In this document: piece after piece, positions 25,868 through 35,036 of the stretch
Layout: every line of letters starts with the position of its first letter
Position numbering within the stretch: position 1 is the first letter of the stretch
Position numbers and translations under genes: made by a program
Assembly (NCBI GenBank): GCA_018110905.1
Contig: JAGBAZ010000030.1
Span: 1-64,000 of the forward strand
Direction: 5' to 3'
Source of the DNA: Oscillospiraceae bacterium
GTDB lineage: Bacteria; Bacillota; Clostridia; Oscillospirales; Ruminococcaceae
Length of the DNA stretch: 64,000 nt
Notes under the pieces: model-generated
The model's database searches: none
What the model saw: only the letters and a program-made list of their open reading frames with translations
Told to the model about the DNA's origin: nothing

Positions 25868-26322
25868 GCCTCCCTTGTGTAAAGGGAGGTGGCATTTTGG
25901 CTTTGCCAAAATGACGGAGGGATTGTTTGATGGAATGTAAGCACAACAAAGATCTTGTTGAAAGCGCAAAATTTCTTCGAAAAAATATGACAAAAGAAGA
26001 AAGACATCTTTGGTATGATTTTCTTCAAAAATCTCCATTCCGTTTTTCAAGGCAAAAAATTCTCGGAAAATATATCGTGGATTTTTATTGCGCAAAGGCA
26101 AAGCTTGTTATAGAACTTGACGGCTCGCAACATTTTGAAAAAGAAGTCCGCGAATATGATAACAAGAGAACAGCGTTTCTTGAAGAATACGGTTTAAAAA
26201 TCATAAGAATACCGAACAGAGAAATAAATAATAATTTTGAAGGTATTTGCCGATATTTAAATGAACAGATAGAACAATCCCTCAGTCAGCTTCGCTGACA
26301 GCTCCCTTTACACAAGGGAGCC
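25868..26322. mobile_element. DUF559 endonuclease element bounded by inverted palindromic units
   Basis: The left unit (25869-25927) reads CCTCCCTT-GTGT-AAAGGGAGG, TGGC, hairpin ATTTTGGC/GCCAAAAT, GACGGAGGGATTG. The right unit (26274-26321) is the reverse of CTCCCTTGTGTAAAGGGAG, CTGTCAGC/GCTGAC, TGAGGGATTG. The outer hairpins are nearly identical and point outward. The gene between them starts right after the left unit, whose GGAGG is its ribosome site, and ends inside the right unit. ATTAAAA occurs at both flanks, but no clean target duplication is seen. Confidence 0.65.
25930..26298 (+). CDS. DUF559 endonuclease (Vsr-like PD-(D/E)XK fold)
   Basis: The 122-residue product has the DUF559 pattern: LRKNMTKEERHLWYDFL, RQKILGKYIVDFYCAKAKLV and IELDGSQHF, with the likely metal ligands D51, E62 and D64, then RIPNREI. 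The family resembles the very-short-patch repair nuclease Vsr; its substrate is not established. ATG at 25930 lies eight bases after GGAGGG of the left repeat. The last residues QSLSQLR and the stop lie inside the right repeat. It splits gyrB and gyrA. A role in spreading the repeats is a hypothesis. Confidence 0.85.
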   Translation: MECKHNKDLVESAKFLRKNMTKEERHLWYDFLQKSPFRFSRQKILGKYIVDFYCAKAKLVIELDGSQHFEKEVREYDNKRTAFLEEYGLKIIRIPNREINNNFEGICRYLNEQIEQSLSQLR

Positions 26323-26349
26323 GATATTAAAAGAACGGAGGAACCCGTT

Positions 26350-28902
26350 TTGGAAGAAAACGAAAAGAAATTACCCGAAGAGGCAATCGACCTTGAAGTC
26401 GATATGCCCAAGGCAAAACTTATAAATGTGGATATCGAAAAGGAAATGAAAAAATCCTTCCTGGATTATTCCATGTCCGTAATCGTTTCCCGCGCTCTTC
26501 CGGATGTACGCGACGGTTTAAAGCCGGTACACCGAAGAATCCTTTATACAATGTATGAAAACGGACTTGAACCCAACAAACCCTACCGCAAATGTGCGGA
26601 TACCGTAGGTTCTGTTCTCGGTAAATATCACCCCCATGGCGACGCTTCCGTATATGACGCAATGGTACGTCTTGCCCAGGATTTCTCAATGAGAGCACCC
26701 CTGGTCGATGGTCACGGAAACTTCGGTTCAATCGACGGCGACCCGCCTGCAGCTTACCGTTATACCGAAAGCCGAATGAGCAGAATGGCAACCAAAATGC
26801 TCACCGATATCGATAAGGATACCGTTGACTTCATGTCCAACTATGATGACCGACTCAAAGAGCCTGTTGTCCTTCCTTCAAAATATCCGAACCTTCTTGT
26901 AAACGGTTCTGTGGGTATCGCTGTCGGTATGGCAACCAACATTCCGCCCCATAACCTTCGCGAAACCGTTGAAGCAGCCTGCTGCCTTATTGATAATCCG
27001 GAAGCAACCCTTGATGACCTTATGGAACATATCAAAGGACCGGACTTCCCCACCGGCGGAATCATTATGGGCCGTGCGGGAATCCGCGCAGCCTATGCAA
27101 CCGGCCGCGCAAAACTTATAGTCCGTTCCAAGGCCGAAATTCAGGAATGGAAGAACGACCGTTACAGAATCGTTGTAACTGAAATTCCCTATATGGTCAA
27201 TAAAGCAAGACTTATCGAAAGTATTGCCGACCTTGTTAAGGAAAAACGTATTGAGGGAATTTCCGACCTTCGTGATGAATCCGACCGCGAAGGACTTCGA
27301 ATCGTAATTGAACTCAAGCGCGATGCCAACGCCCAGGTCGTTCTCAACCAGCTCTATACTTATACCCAGCTCCAGGATACCTGCGGCGTAATTATGCTTG
27401 CCCTTGTAAACGGTGTTCCTAAGATCCTTCCCCTTAAGGAAGTTCTTAAAAACTATATCGATTTCCAGCGCGAAGTTATAATCCACAGAACAAAATTCGA
27501 ACTCGGAAAACTCCGCGAACGCGAACATATCCTCGAAGGTCTCAAAATTGCCCAGGATAATATCGACGAAGTCATCAGGATCATCAGAAGCGGTAAGGAC
27601 GATAACGAAAACCGCCCCAGACTTATGGAACGCTTCGGACTTTCCGAAATCCAGGCCAATGCAATCCTCCAGATGCGTCTCGGACGCCTTTCCGCTCTTA
27701 ACAGAGAAGCGATTGAAAACGAACTTGCCGAAATCCGCGCCAACATTGCAAATCTGGAAGAAGTTCTTTCCGATATGCACCTTGTTGACGGAATTATCAA
27801 AACAGAAATGCGCGAGATTGCCGAAAAATTCGGCGATGACCGCCGCACCGGAATTGAAACCATCAGCGGTGAAATGGATCTTGAAGATCTCATTCCTGTC
27901 GAAGATAGAGTTATCACCCTTACCCATTTCGGTTATATCAAGAGCCAGCCGGTAGAGGCTTATAAGGCCCAGCGCCGCGGCGGCCGCGGAATTTCCGGAA
28001 TGACCCGCCGTGATGAAGACTATGTCGAAAGTCTCTTTACTGTTTCCACCCATGACTATATCCTCTTCTTTACCGACAGAGGCAAGGTTTTCCGTATCAA
28101 AGGCTACGAAATTCCCGAAAGCCAACGCGCCGCAAGAGGAACCAACATCGTCAACGTTCTTCCCCTTGAACAGGACGAAAAAGTTACCACCCTTATCAAG
28201 CTCGGCGGAGTTATTGATGAGGAAGGAACTTACCTCACCATGGTCACCAAAAACGGCGTAATCAAACGTACCCGCCTTTCCCAGTACCGCAACGTCCGCA
28301 AGAGCGGCCTTAACGCGATCAGCCTTGATGAGGGTGACGAACTTAAATGGGTCCGTCTTACCGGCGGCGAGGATGAACTTATCGTCGCAACGAGAAAAGG
28401 CTACGCCATCCATTTCAAGGAAACCGACGCACGCGAACTTGGAAGAACAGCCCGCGGCGTAAGAGCTATTGAACTCCGAGAAGGAGACGAAGTAGTGGGA
28501 ATGGAAATTGTGGAAGAAGGCAAAAAACTTCTTACCATAAGCGAAGGCGGAAAAGGCAGAAGATCCGAATTCAGCGATTACGGAATTCAGGGACGTGGCG
28601 GTAAAGGTATTCAGAACTATAAGACCGATAACGTTGCGGGAATCAAAGCAGTTGCTGATGATGACGATATCATTGCAATCAGTTCCGACGGAATTATTAT
28701 TCGCCTTTCCGTTGATGAGGTCAATGTCCAGTTCAGAAGCGCTTCCGGCGTAAAAGTAATGCGCCTTGCTTCCGAAGATTCCAGAGTCGTTTCCTTCACC
28801 GTTGCTCCGAAAGGAGAAGATGAAGAAGAATCCGAAGGCGAAGCCGAGGAAACTTCCGCAGAAACTGCTGAAGAAACAACCGAAACCACTTCTGAAGAAT
28901 AA
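26350..28902 (+). CDS. gyrA: DNA gyrase subunit A
   Basis: GyrA cuts and rejoins DNA in gyrase. The 850 residues begin at a TTG after ACGGAGGA. The breakage domain has [21 protein letters not shown], the catalytic tyrosine in [11 protein letters not shown] and [20 protein letters not shown]. The C-terminal domain has the gyrase box [10 protein letters not shown] and repeated beta-pinwheel blades, ending in a Glu/Thr-rich tail. The quinolone-determining stretch reads [11 protein letters not shown], with Ala at the position of E. coli Ser83. Confidence 0.97.
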   Translation: MEENEKKLPEEAIDLEVDMPKAKLINVDIEKEMKKSFLDYSMSVIVSRALPDVRDGLKPVHRRILYTMYENGLEPNKPYRKCADTVGSVLGKYHPHGDASVYDAMVRLAQDFSMRAPLVDGHGNFGSIDGDPPAAYRYTESRMSRMATKMLTDIDKDTVDFMSNYDDRLKEPVVLPSKYPNLLVNGSVGIAVGMATNIPPHNLRETVEAACCLIDNPEATLDDLMEHIKGPDFPTGGIIMGRAGIRAAYATGRAKLIVRSKAEIQEWKNDRYRIVVTEIPYMVNKARLIESIADLVKEKRIEGISDLRDESDREGLRIVIELKRDANAQVVLNQLYTYTQLQDTCGVIMLALVNGVPKILPLKEVLKNYIDFQREVIIHRTKFELGKLREREHILEGLKIAQDNIDEVIRIIRSGKDDNENRPRLMERFGLSEIQANAILQMRLGRLSALNREAIENELAEIRANIANLEEVLSDMHLVDGIIKTEMREIAEKFGDDRRTGIETISGEMDLEDLIPVEDRVITLTHFGYIKSQPVEAYKAQRRGGRGISGMTRRDEDYVESLFTVSTHDYILFFTDRGKVFRIKGYEIPESQRAARGTNIVNVLPLEQDEKVTTLIKLGGVIDEEGTYLTMVTKNGVIKRTRLSQYRNVRKSGLNAISLDEGDELKWVRLTGGEDELIVATRKGYAIHFKETDARELGRTARGVRAIELREGDEVVGMEIVEEGKKLLTISEGGKGRRSEFSDYGIQGRGGKGIQNYKTDNVAGIKAVADDDDIIAISSDGIIIRLSVDEVNVQFRSASGVKVMRLASEDSRVVSFTVAPKGEDEEESEGEAEETSAETAEETTETTSEE

Positions 28903-28916
28903 AATCTAAAAAACCT

Positions 28917-28939
28917 AAGGGGCGGATATTATCCACCCG
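28917..28939 (+). repeat. Family C palindrome after gyrA
   Basis: AAGGGGCGGATATTATCCACCC, with one mismatch in the right arm, placed before the gyrA terminator. Confidence 0.65.
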
Positions 28940-28944
28940 ATTAC

Positions 28945-28973
28945 AAAGGCGGAAGTTTTCTTCCGCCTTTAAT
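28945..28973 (+). terminator. gyrA terminator
   Basis: AAAGGCGGAAG and CTTCCGCCTTT pair around TTTT. Confidence 0.8.
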
Positions 28974-28993
28974 AAAAAAAGGAGGTAACCTCC

Positions 28994-29341
28994 ATGCGCA
29001 GAAACAGAAGAAATTCAGAACCCCAATCTCCGCTTGCGGCCATGCTCACCGGAATTTTTGTAGTTTGTTTCGGAATTTTCTGGACTGTAATGGCCGGTTC
29101 AATGTTTCCGCCAATGGCAATTTTCGGAATTCTTTTCACCGCAATTGCCGGTGTAAACGCTTATAATATTTATAAAAAGGTAACGCAAAACGCGGAAAAA
29201 ACGCATGAGCATCAGGATTTTTTGGAAGAAAATGTTTTTGAAGAACCCCGTGCTCAAAAAGAGGAACTCCGCTGTCCCTATTGCGGAGCACCTGTTCATT
29301 ATTCCGATTCCGAATGTGAATATTGCGGAAGCCGGCTTTAA
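28994..29341 (+). CDS. Two-helix membrane protein with C-terminal zinc ribbon
   Basis: The 115-residue protein has two hydrophobic helices (about residues 19-35 and 40-58) and a C-terminal zinc ribbon CPYCGAPVHYSDSECEYCGS, with four cysteines as two CxxC pairs. Its ribosome site lies in a perfect palindrome, GGAGGTAACCTCC (28981-28993). The neighbour downstream has the same layout, so these are paralogues. Function is unknown. Confidence 0.65.
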   Translation: MRRNRRNSEPQSPLAAMLTGIFVVCFGIFWTVMAGSMFPPMAIFGILFTAIAGVNAYNIYKKVTQNAEKTHEHQDFLEENVFEEPRAQKEELRCPYCGAPVHYSDSECEYCGSRL

Positions 29342-29362
29342 AAAAGCAGAAAGGACATTTTT

Positions 29363-29698
29363 ATGAATAAAACAGAGCAAAACAAAAAAGAGGGTCGCCC
29401 GATAAGCGACATAATCTGCGGAACAATTTCAATTCTGTTCGGCCTTGCAATAATTAAAGTTTTTATAAATCCCTTTGGGCTGTTCTTTTTTGCAGGCGTT
29501 TTCTTTCTTGTGGGCGGAGTTGTAACAATAAAAGAAGGTTATAAAACCTTGCGCAGAAGAAACGGAAAGCCCGTCGATGAAGATGATGCTCCAGCGGAAG
29601 AAATTGAAACTTCAAAAGAAGAAATTCGTTGCTCTGTTTGCGAAGCCTTGCTTCAGAAAGGCGGCACAGAATGTCCTTATTGCGGAAATAAATTATAA
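29363..29698 (+). CDS. Membrane protein with C-terminal zinc ribbon (paralogue)
   Basis: The 111-residue protein has two hydrophobic segments (about residues 18-35 and 40-56) and a final zinc ribbon CSVCEALLQKGGTECPYCGN. It starts 21 bases after its paralogue and ends before a terminator, so the two form one transcript. Function is unknown. Confidence 0.65.
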   Translation: MNKTEQNKKEGRPISDIICGTISILFGLAIIKVFINPFGLFFFAGVFFLVGGVVTIKEGYKTLRRRNGKPVDEDDAPAEEIETSKEEIRCSVCEALLQKGGTECPYCGNKL

Positions 29699-29730
29699 AA
29701 AAAGGCGGGTTTTACCCGCCTTTTTCTTTT
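29699..29730 (+). terminator. Terminator after the zinc-ribbon pair
   Basis: AAAAGGCGGGT and ACCCGCCTTTT pair around TTT, followed by T residues. Confidence 0.85.
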
Positions 29731-29930
29731 ATAAAACCTCTTTTTTGCTTTAATCTATAAAATCGTTAAACTTTCGCCGCCGGAAAAATGGAAAATTGCA
29801 AAGTTTTATGGATAAACGAAGCTCCTGCAAAAAAGAGCTGCGTTTTTGCAGGATTAAGCAAAAAACTCCTGCAAAAAGTACATCAAAAGATACCAACTGT
29901 CCGCGACAGAAACACATATTAATATAAAAA
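29731..29930. other. Intergenic stretch with CTCCTGCAAAAA repeats
   Basis: No gene. CTCCTGCAAAAA occurs at about 29821 and 29867, and CCTGCAAAAA pairs with TTTTTGCAGG in a ten-pair hairpin (29824-29852). No promoter or known RNA was recognised. Confidence 0.4.
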
Positions 29931-29931
29931 G

Positions 29932-29963
29932 AAAGCCGCCCCAAAGGACGGCTTTCCCTTTTG
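29932..29963 (-). terminator. Terminator of the 61-aa gene
   Basis: AAAGCCGTCC and GGGGCGGCTTT pair (minus strand) and are followed by CTTTTTA. Confidence 0.75.
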
Positions 29964-29972
29964 TTACGACAT

Positions 29973-30158
29973 TTATTTTACAATAGAAAGAATAAGGGTC
30001 ATAAGAGTTTTGGTAAGGTTAACAGATTTCTTTTCTGCTATAAGAGCGGAAAAACCTTCACAATAAGCCATTTTTTCGTTTCTTTCCCAATTTGCTTCAG
30101 AGGGAAGGCGGCTTTCAAGCTGGCAGCGGTAATCATTAAAAGAAATGTTGGAGAACAT
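29973..30158 (-). CDS. Small protein (61 aa), unknown
   Basis: The product MFSNISFNDYRCQLESRLPS... has a soluble first half and a more hydrophobic end (TKTLMTLILSIVK). ATG follows GAAAGGAT, a terminator lies just downstream, and a TTGATT-18-TATAAT promoter (about 30246-30275, minus) lies upstream. The complete transcription unit supports a real gene. No family was recognised. Confidence 0.5.
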   Translation of the reverse strand: MFSNISFNDYRCQLESRLPSEANWERNEKMAYCEGFSALIAEKKSVNLTKTLMTLILSIVK

Positions 30159-30566
30159 AAAATCAAGATCCTTTCGTTGTTAATTAGGCGCAAGGCGTTC
30201 CCTTTGTGCCAACTGTTTTATTAACAAACTGTCCGTTTGTCGAGTACATTATAACGCAGTAAATCCTGCAAAATCAAGAGGCAACAATTGAGAAAACAAA
30301 CGAAAAACAATGTTAAAAATTGTGCAACTTATACAAAAATGAAAATTTCCAACATTTTAAAAAACCATTTATGCAAAGTTTCTTTGCTATCACAATAAAA
30401 TATGCAAAAAATGAATAAAAATTCTTTCGCAAATTTCACATGTCATTGCGTTTTTTCGCATAAATAAGCGCTTTTTCGCTTTATCAAAGCAAAGTATGTT
30501 TATTGTATAAAAACAACTGTCCGCCGCAAAAAGTACTGGTTCGGCCGCGATATCAAAGATGGCAGC
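30159..30566. other. Gene-free A/T-rich region upstream of mfd terminator
   Basis: It contains the leader and promoter of the 61-aa gene (to about 30275). The rest (30280-30540) is A/T-rich with several TTTTTCGCATAA/AAGCGCTTTTTCGC stretches (about 30452-30482) that could fold. No open frame with a ribosome site and no known RNA was found. Confidence 0.4.
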
Positions 30567-30600
30567 AAAAAGAACCGGGCATCCGCCCGGTTCTTTTTAT
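30567..30600 (-). terminator. mfd terminator
   Basis: AAAAAGAACCGGGC and GCCCGGTTCTTTTT form a strong hairpin next to the mfd stop. Confidence 0.85.
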
Positions 30601-30601
30601 C

Positions 30602-33600
30602 TTATTCATTATCATATCTCATCGCCAGAAGAACTTTTTTCATAAGTTCAATGGGGCGTTCCGCAGTTTTAAGAACAACCGTAAGGTGCGGCTTATTGCC
30701 TTTAAGGTCCATCGAAAGCCTGCCCTGCATTTTCTGGGTCGCCATGCTTATGCGCTCAAGGTCAAGCTCCTTCGGATAGAACCTCATTTCTGAATCGAAC
30801 TGGCGGATATCGGTGATTCCAAGATGGGAAGCCATGTTTCGGAGAGTCGCAACTTCGATAAGTCCCATAACGGAAACCGGCGGGTCGCCGAAACGGTCGA
30901 TAAGTTCATCAATAACGTCCGCAGCATCGTCCTGGTTGCGGATTGCCGCAATGCGTTTATACATATCAACTCGCTGGTTAAGAGAACTGATATATTTTTC
31001 CGGAATGTGGGCATCAAGAGCAATGTCGATGGCGCAGTCTTCGGAGGAAGGCGGCGGCGCTTCGCCCTTTTCTTCTGCAATTGCTTCCGAAAGAAGGCGG
31101 ACGTACATCTCGTAACCGACGGATTCCATGTGCCCATGCTGGTTTGCGCCAAGAATATTTCCCGCTCCGCGGATTTCAAGGTCGCGCATGGCGATTTTAA
31201 AGCCGGAGCCGAACTGGGTGAAGTCGCGAATCGCGGAAAGTCTCTTTTGCGCAATGTCGCTTATGGATTTTCCCCTTGTGAAAGTGAAATATGCAAAAGC
31301 ATGGCGGCTGGATCTTCCGACCCTTCCCCTTAACTGGTAAAGCTGGGAAAGACCGAGATGGTCAGCGTTTTCAATAATAAGGGTGTTGCAGGAAGGAACG
31401 TCAACGCCGGTTTCGATAATGGTGGTGCAAACCAAGATATCCGTTTCCTGGTCAACAAGGCTTTTCCAGATATCCGAAAGCTGTTCTTCGCTCATTTTTC
31501 CGTGAGCATAAGCAATCCTTGCGTCCGGTAAATCTTCCTGAAGCTTTGCTGCGCAGCTTATGATGCTTTCGGTGTTGTTATGGAGATAAAAAACCTGGCC
31601 GCCTCTGCGGAGCTCCTTTTTGATAGCCTCAAGAACAACTCCCCTGTCATATTCCATAACGTAGGTCTGGACCGGGTGGCGGTCGGTGGGCGCTTCCTCA
31701 ATGGTGGACATATCGCGGATTCCGCTCATGGCCATGTTAAGCGTTCTCGGAATTGGCGTTGCGGAAAGAGTTAAAACGTCAACGGAGGCTTTCATCTCTT
31801 TCATCTTTTCCTTATGGGCAACGCCAAAGCGCTGTTCCTCGTCGATTACGCAAAGGCCAAGGTCCTTGAAAATAACGTCCTTCTGCAAAATTCTGTGTGT
31901 GCCGATTATAATATCGATTTCGCCGCTGCGAAGGCGGGTAAGGATTTTTTCCTGCTGTTTCGGGGTGCGGAAACGGGAAAGAAGTTCCACCGTAATGGGG
32001 AATCCGTCCATTCGCTGAAGGAAAGTCTGGTAATGCTGCCATGCAAGAATGGTGGTCGGAACAAGAACCGCAACCTGCTTTCCGTCCATAACAGCCTTGA
32101 AAGCTGCGCGAAGGGCAACTTCTGTTTTTCCGAAACCAACGTCGCCGCAAAGAAGGCGGTCCATGGGCCTTGCCATTTCCATATCGTGCTTGATTTCCTC
32201 AATGCAGCGGAGCTGGTCATCAGTTTCTTCATAAGGAAAACGTTCCTCAAAATCCCTTTGCCAATCCGTATCTTCCGAAAAGGCATAGCCTTCGGTCTTC
32301 ATTCGTTTTGAATAAAGTGCGATAAGTTCCTTTGCCATATCCTTTACCGCGGCTTTAACTCTGCTTCGGGTTTTCTGCCAATCGGCGGAATTGAGTTTAT
32401 TGAGTTTAACGGATTTGTCGTCTTTCGGACCGACATATTTTGAAACAAGGTCAAGCTGGGTTACCGGAACATAGAGCATATCCGTTCCGGCATAGCGGAT
32501 AGAGATATAATCTTTTACAACGCCGCGGATATCCTGTTTTACAATGCCCTGGAAAATTCCGATTCCGTTTGTAACGTGGACAACGTAATCTCCGGGGGTG
32601 ATATCCGAAAGGGATTTAAGGGGATTTTCCGCCTTTTTGAATTTTTTGCGCTTTCGCTCCGAAACGTTGGAACGTCCCTGTGTTATAACGGCGATTTTTC
32701 CAAGAGGAAATTCAAAACCGGAGGAAAGGGAACCTTCCATTACAAAAACAGTTCCGGGAGAAATTTTTGCCTTTTGAGAGAAAGCCGCATTTATATTATT
32801 GTTTAAAAGATCCGTTGTAAGAGCATGTGCCGCCCTTTCCGTTCCGCAAAGAACCGCAACGGAAAATTTTCTGTCGGCATAATCGCGCAGATCCTCAAGA
32901 AGAGTTTCAAGGTCGCCGCCCCAATGGGAAAGGGAAACTGCTCCAAAATCCGCAACGGTGCGGATATGGATATCGTTGACGCTGCGGATAAAGGAATCCA
33001 TAATCACCGTGTTGCCTTCATCAAGAATCGAGCAATAAGCGGTATAATCAAGGCTGAATTCTTCGCAACCGGCAAAAAGGATACCCTCTTCAAAAAGCTG
33101 GGAAATATCTTCGCTCTGCTGGGAGGAAAGGGTTTTAAGAATTTCTTTTTGTCTTATAAATTCGGAAGCGACAAAAACTCCTTCCGGGAGATAATCAAAA
33201 ACCGTTGCCGGGAACTTATAAACAAGAGGAATGTAACGGTCCGGCGCGGAAACACCCAAACCGGAATCAATTCTCTCAAGATCCTTTTCAATGTTTTCTT
33301 TAACAAGAAGGCCGTGTTTTCCTCTTTGTTTTGCGTGGGCATCTTTAAGAAGCTTAACAAGCGCTTCGGTGGAATCGGTCAGAACTTCCCTTGCCGGTGC
33401 AACAAAAGCTTCGTCGATTTCCTTTGTTCTGCGCTGGGTTTCAAGGTCGAACATTGCAACGGAATCCGCTTCGTCGCCCCAAAATTCAATTCGGATGGGA
33501 CAATTTGCCTGGGGAGAATAAAAGTCAAGAATTCCGCCGCGGACGGAAAACTGGCATGGACCGTCAACCTGGCTTCTGCGCTCATAACCCGCGCGGGAAA

Positions 33601-34066
33601 GCCTTTTTGCAAGGTCCTCCATATCATAACTCTGTCCGCGGATTATGGAAAAGGTGTTATATTTAAAAGTACCCGGCGGGATAGTATATTGCAAAGCCGC
33701 TTCGACGGAAGTTACAACGATTTTGCAGGAACCGTCAAGTATCCTTCCAAGCACTGCAAGACGCTTTTGTTCATATTCTGCGGACGAACTTTCAGCACTT
33801 CTGAATCGAAGGTCACGGATAGGATATAATGCAACCTTTTGCGGGTCGCAAAGGCGGGCGATATCTTCCGAAAGTTTTGTGGCGGAAGGTTCGTCCGGAG
33901 TTATTATAAGTACCGGTTTTCCGCTTTGTTCCGAAAGCCCGGAAACAAGCATTGCCCTTTCCGAACCGGAAAGACCGGCCGCAAAAACGGGCATGGAAAA
34001 ACTCCGCCCAAGTGCCGAAAGCACCTGTCGGAACTGTGGAATGCTGTCCAAAAAGTTCTGCAGCAT
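30602..34066 (-). CDS. mfd: Transcription-repair coupling factor Mfd
   Basis: Mfd removes RNA polymerase stalled at lesions and recruits UvrA. The 1154 residues are full length. The UvrB-like N-terminal part includes AGYERRSQVDGPCQFSVRGG; the RNA polymerase-interacting domain has PGDYVVHVTNGIGIFQGI; the translocase has RLLCGDVGFGKTEVALRAA (Walker A), VIDEEQRFGV (DEEQ box) and ATPIPRTLNMAMSG; the TRCF domain is near the C-terminus. pth lies upstream, the usual neighbour in Firmicutes. Confidence 0.97.
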   Translation of the reverse strand: MLQNFLDSIPQFRQVLSALGRSFSMPVFAAGLSGSERAMLVSGLSEQSGKPVLIITPDEPSATKLSEDIARLCDPQKVALYPIRDLRFRSAESSSAEYEQKRLAVLGRILDGSCKIVVTSVEAALQYTIPPGTFKYNTFSIIRGQSYDMEDLAKRLSRAGYERRSQVDGPCQFSVRGGILDFYSPQANCPIRIEFWGDEADSVAMFDLETQRRTKEIDEAFVAPAREVLTDSTEALVKLLKDAHAKQRGKHGLLVKENIEKDLERIDSGLGVSAPDRYIPLVYKFPATVFDYLPEGVFVASEFIRQKEILKTLSSQQSEDISQLFEEGILFAGCEEFSLDYTAYCSILDEGNTVIMDSFIRSVNDIHIRTVADFGAVSLSHWGGDLETLLEDLRDYADRKFSVAVLCGTERAAHALTTDLLNNNINAAFSQKAKISPGTVFVMEGSLSSGFEFPLGKIAVITQGRSNVSERKRKKFKKAENPLKSLSDITPGDYVVHVTNGIGIFQGIVKQDIRGVVKDYISIRYAGTDMLYVPVTQLDLVSKYVGPKDDKSVKLNKLNSADWQKTRSRVKAAVKDMAKELIALYSKRMKTEGYAFSEDTDWQRDFEERFPYEETDDQLRCIEEIKHDMEMARPMDRLLCGDVGFGKTEVALRAAFKAVMDGKQVAVLVPTTILAWQHYQTFLQRMDGFPITVELLSRFRTPKQQEKILTRLRSGEIDIIIGTHRILQKDVIFKDLGLCVIDEEQRFGVAHKEKMKEMKASVDVLTLSATPIPRTLNMAMSGIRDMSTIEEAPTDRHPVQTYVMEYDRGVVLEAIKKELRRGGQVFYLHNNTESIISCAAKLQEDLPDARIAYAHGKMSEEQLSDIWKSLVDQETDILVCTTIIETGVDVPSCNTLIIENADHLGLSQLYQLRGRVGRSSRHAFAYFTFTRGKSISDIAQKRLSAIRDFTQFGSGFKIAMRDLEIRGAGNILGANQHGHMESVGYEMYVRLLSEAIAEEKGEAPPPSSEDCAIDIALDAHIPEKYISSLNQRVDMYKRIAAIRNQDDAADVIDELIDRFGDPPVSVMGLIEVATLRNMASHLGITDIRQFDSEMRFYPKELDLERISMATQKMQGRLSMDLKGNKPHLTVVLKTAERPIELMKKVLLAMRYDNE

Positions 34067-34132
34067 ACGGACACCTCCGTAATAGGTAATGACCCTCCTT
34101 CAAAAGAAGGGGGGTGTGGTTAAACAATATTA

Positions 34133-34267
34133 GGCTTCTCCTTGAGGAGAAGCTCCGCCGAAGGCGGTGATGAGGTGTTTGTCCGCAAAAGTATTTTTTA
34201 CAAAATAACACCTCATCCGTCTTTTTCGCCAAAGGCGAAAAATCCACCTTCCCCTCAAGGGGAAGGC
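34133..34267. repeat. Paired family B element between mfd and pth
   Basis: The left unit has GGCTTCTCC/GGAGAAGC, inner hairpin CCGCC/GGCGG and GATGAGGTGTT. The right unit (reversed) has GCCTTCCCC/GGGGAAGG, inner hairpin TTTTTCGCC/GGCGAAAAA and GGATGAGGTGTT. The two face outward around a short core (34185-34207). A further partial hairpin (CCCTCCTT/AAGGGGGG) lies at 34093-34117. Confidence 0.65.
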
Positions 34268-34888
34268 TTAGTTAAATTTGTTCATGGCTTCGTCAAGTTT
34301 CCCCGAAACCATAAGTTTTGCCGCCTCAAAGGAATTTTCATACATTCCCTGAAGGGTTTTAAGGTCTTCTTCGGAATATTTTCCCAAAACCCAGTCCGCA
34401 AGGTCCCAGCCCTCGGGCTTTTTGCCGATTCCGATTTTGATTCTCGGAAAATCGTCGCCGCCGCAATTTGCGATTATGCTTTTAAGACCGTTGTGGCCGC
34501 CGGCGCTTCCCTTTTTGCGGATTCTCATCTTACCGACATCAAGGGTGGTGTCATCAAAAACAACGATAACGTGGTCGAGAGGGATTTTATAAAAATCCAT
34601 TGCGGCAAAAACCGCTTCGCCGGAAAGATTCATAAAAGTCTGAGGTTTCATGAAAAGAACATTGTGTCCGCAAAGTTCCGCGGTTGTGGTAAGTGCCTTG
34701 AATTTAAGGCGGTCGATATGAATGGAAAGCTTGTCGGAAATAAGGTCCAGCGCCATAAAACCGGTGTTGTGGCGGGTTTTTTCATAATCTTTTCCCGGGT
34801 TTCCAAGTCCGACTATAATATATTCCGGGGGACCCGAAACTTTTTCTGTTTTTTTGATTTTATCGAACAAACTCCAGATGTCGCTCAT
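34268..34888 (-). CDS. pth: Peptidyl-tRNA hydrolase
   Basis: Pth (SpoVC) frees tRNAs from aborted peptides. The 206 residues carry IVGLGNPGKDYEKTRHNTGFMALD (in pieces; catalytic His in RHNTGF), FMKPQTFMNLSGEAV, VIVVFDDTTLDVGKMRIRKKG and GGHNGLKSI. The first 20 residues (MSDIWSLFDKIKKTEKVSGP) extend beyond the usual start, but ATG at 34888 follows a GAGGAAAA site. It lies upstream of mfd. Confidence 0.96.
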   Translation of the reverse strand: MSDIWSLFDKIKKTEKVSGPPEYIIVGLGNPGKDYEKTRHNTGFMALDLISDKLSIHIDRLKFKALTTTAELCGHNVLFMKPQTFMNLSGEAVFAAMDFYKIPLDHVIVVFDDTTLDVGKMRIRKKGSAGGHNGLKSIIANCGGDDFPRIKIGIGKKPEGWDLADWVLGKYSEEDLKTLQGMYENSFEAAKLMVSGKLDEAMNKFN

Positions 34889-34901
34889 ATTTTCCTCATA
34901 A

Positions 34902-35030
34902 GGCCCCCTTGCCTAAAGGGGGCTGTCTGCGAAGCAGACTGGGGGATTCCTTTTGGATTTTCCGCAGTTTCGGAAAGAATCCCTCCGTCATTTCCTAACG
35001 GAAATGCCACCTCCCTTTAACAAGGGAGGC
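34902..35030. repeat. Paired family A element between pth and polA
   Basis: The left unit (34902-34951) is GCCCCCTT/AAGGGGGC, inner hairpin GTCTGC/GCAGAC, GGGGGATTCC. The right unit (34980-35030, reversed) is GCCTCCCTT/AAGGGAGG, inner hairpin CATTTCC/GGAAATG, GGAGGGATTC. The core is about 28 bases. It has the same outline as the DUF559 element. Confidence 0.7.
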
Positions 35031-35036
35031 TTTTTA

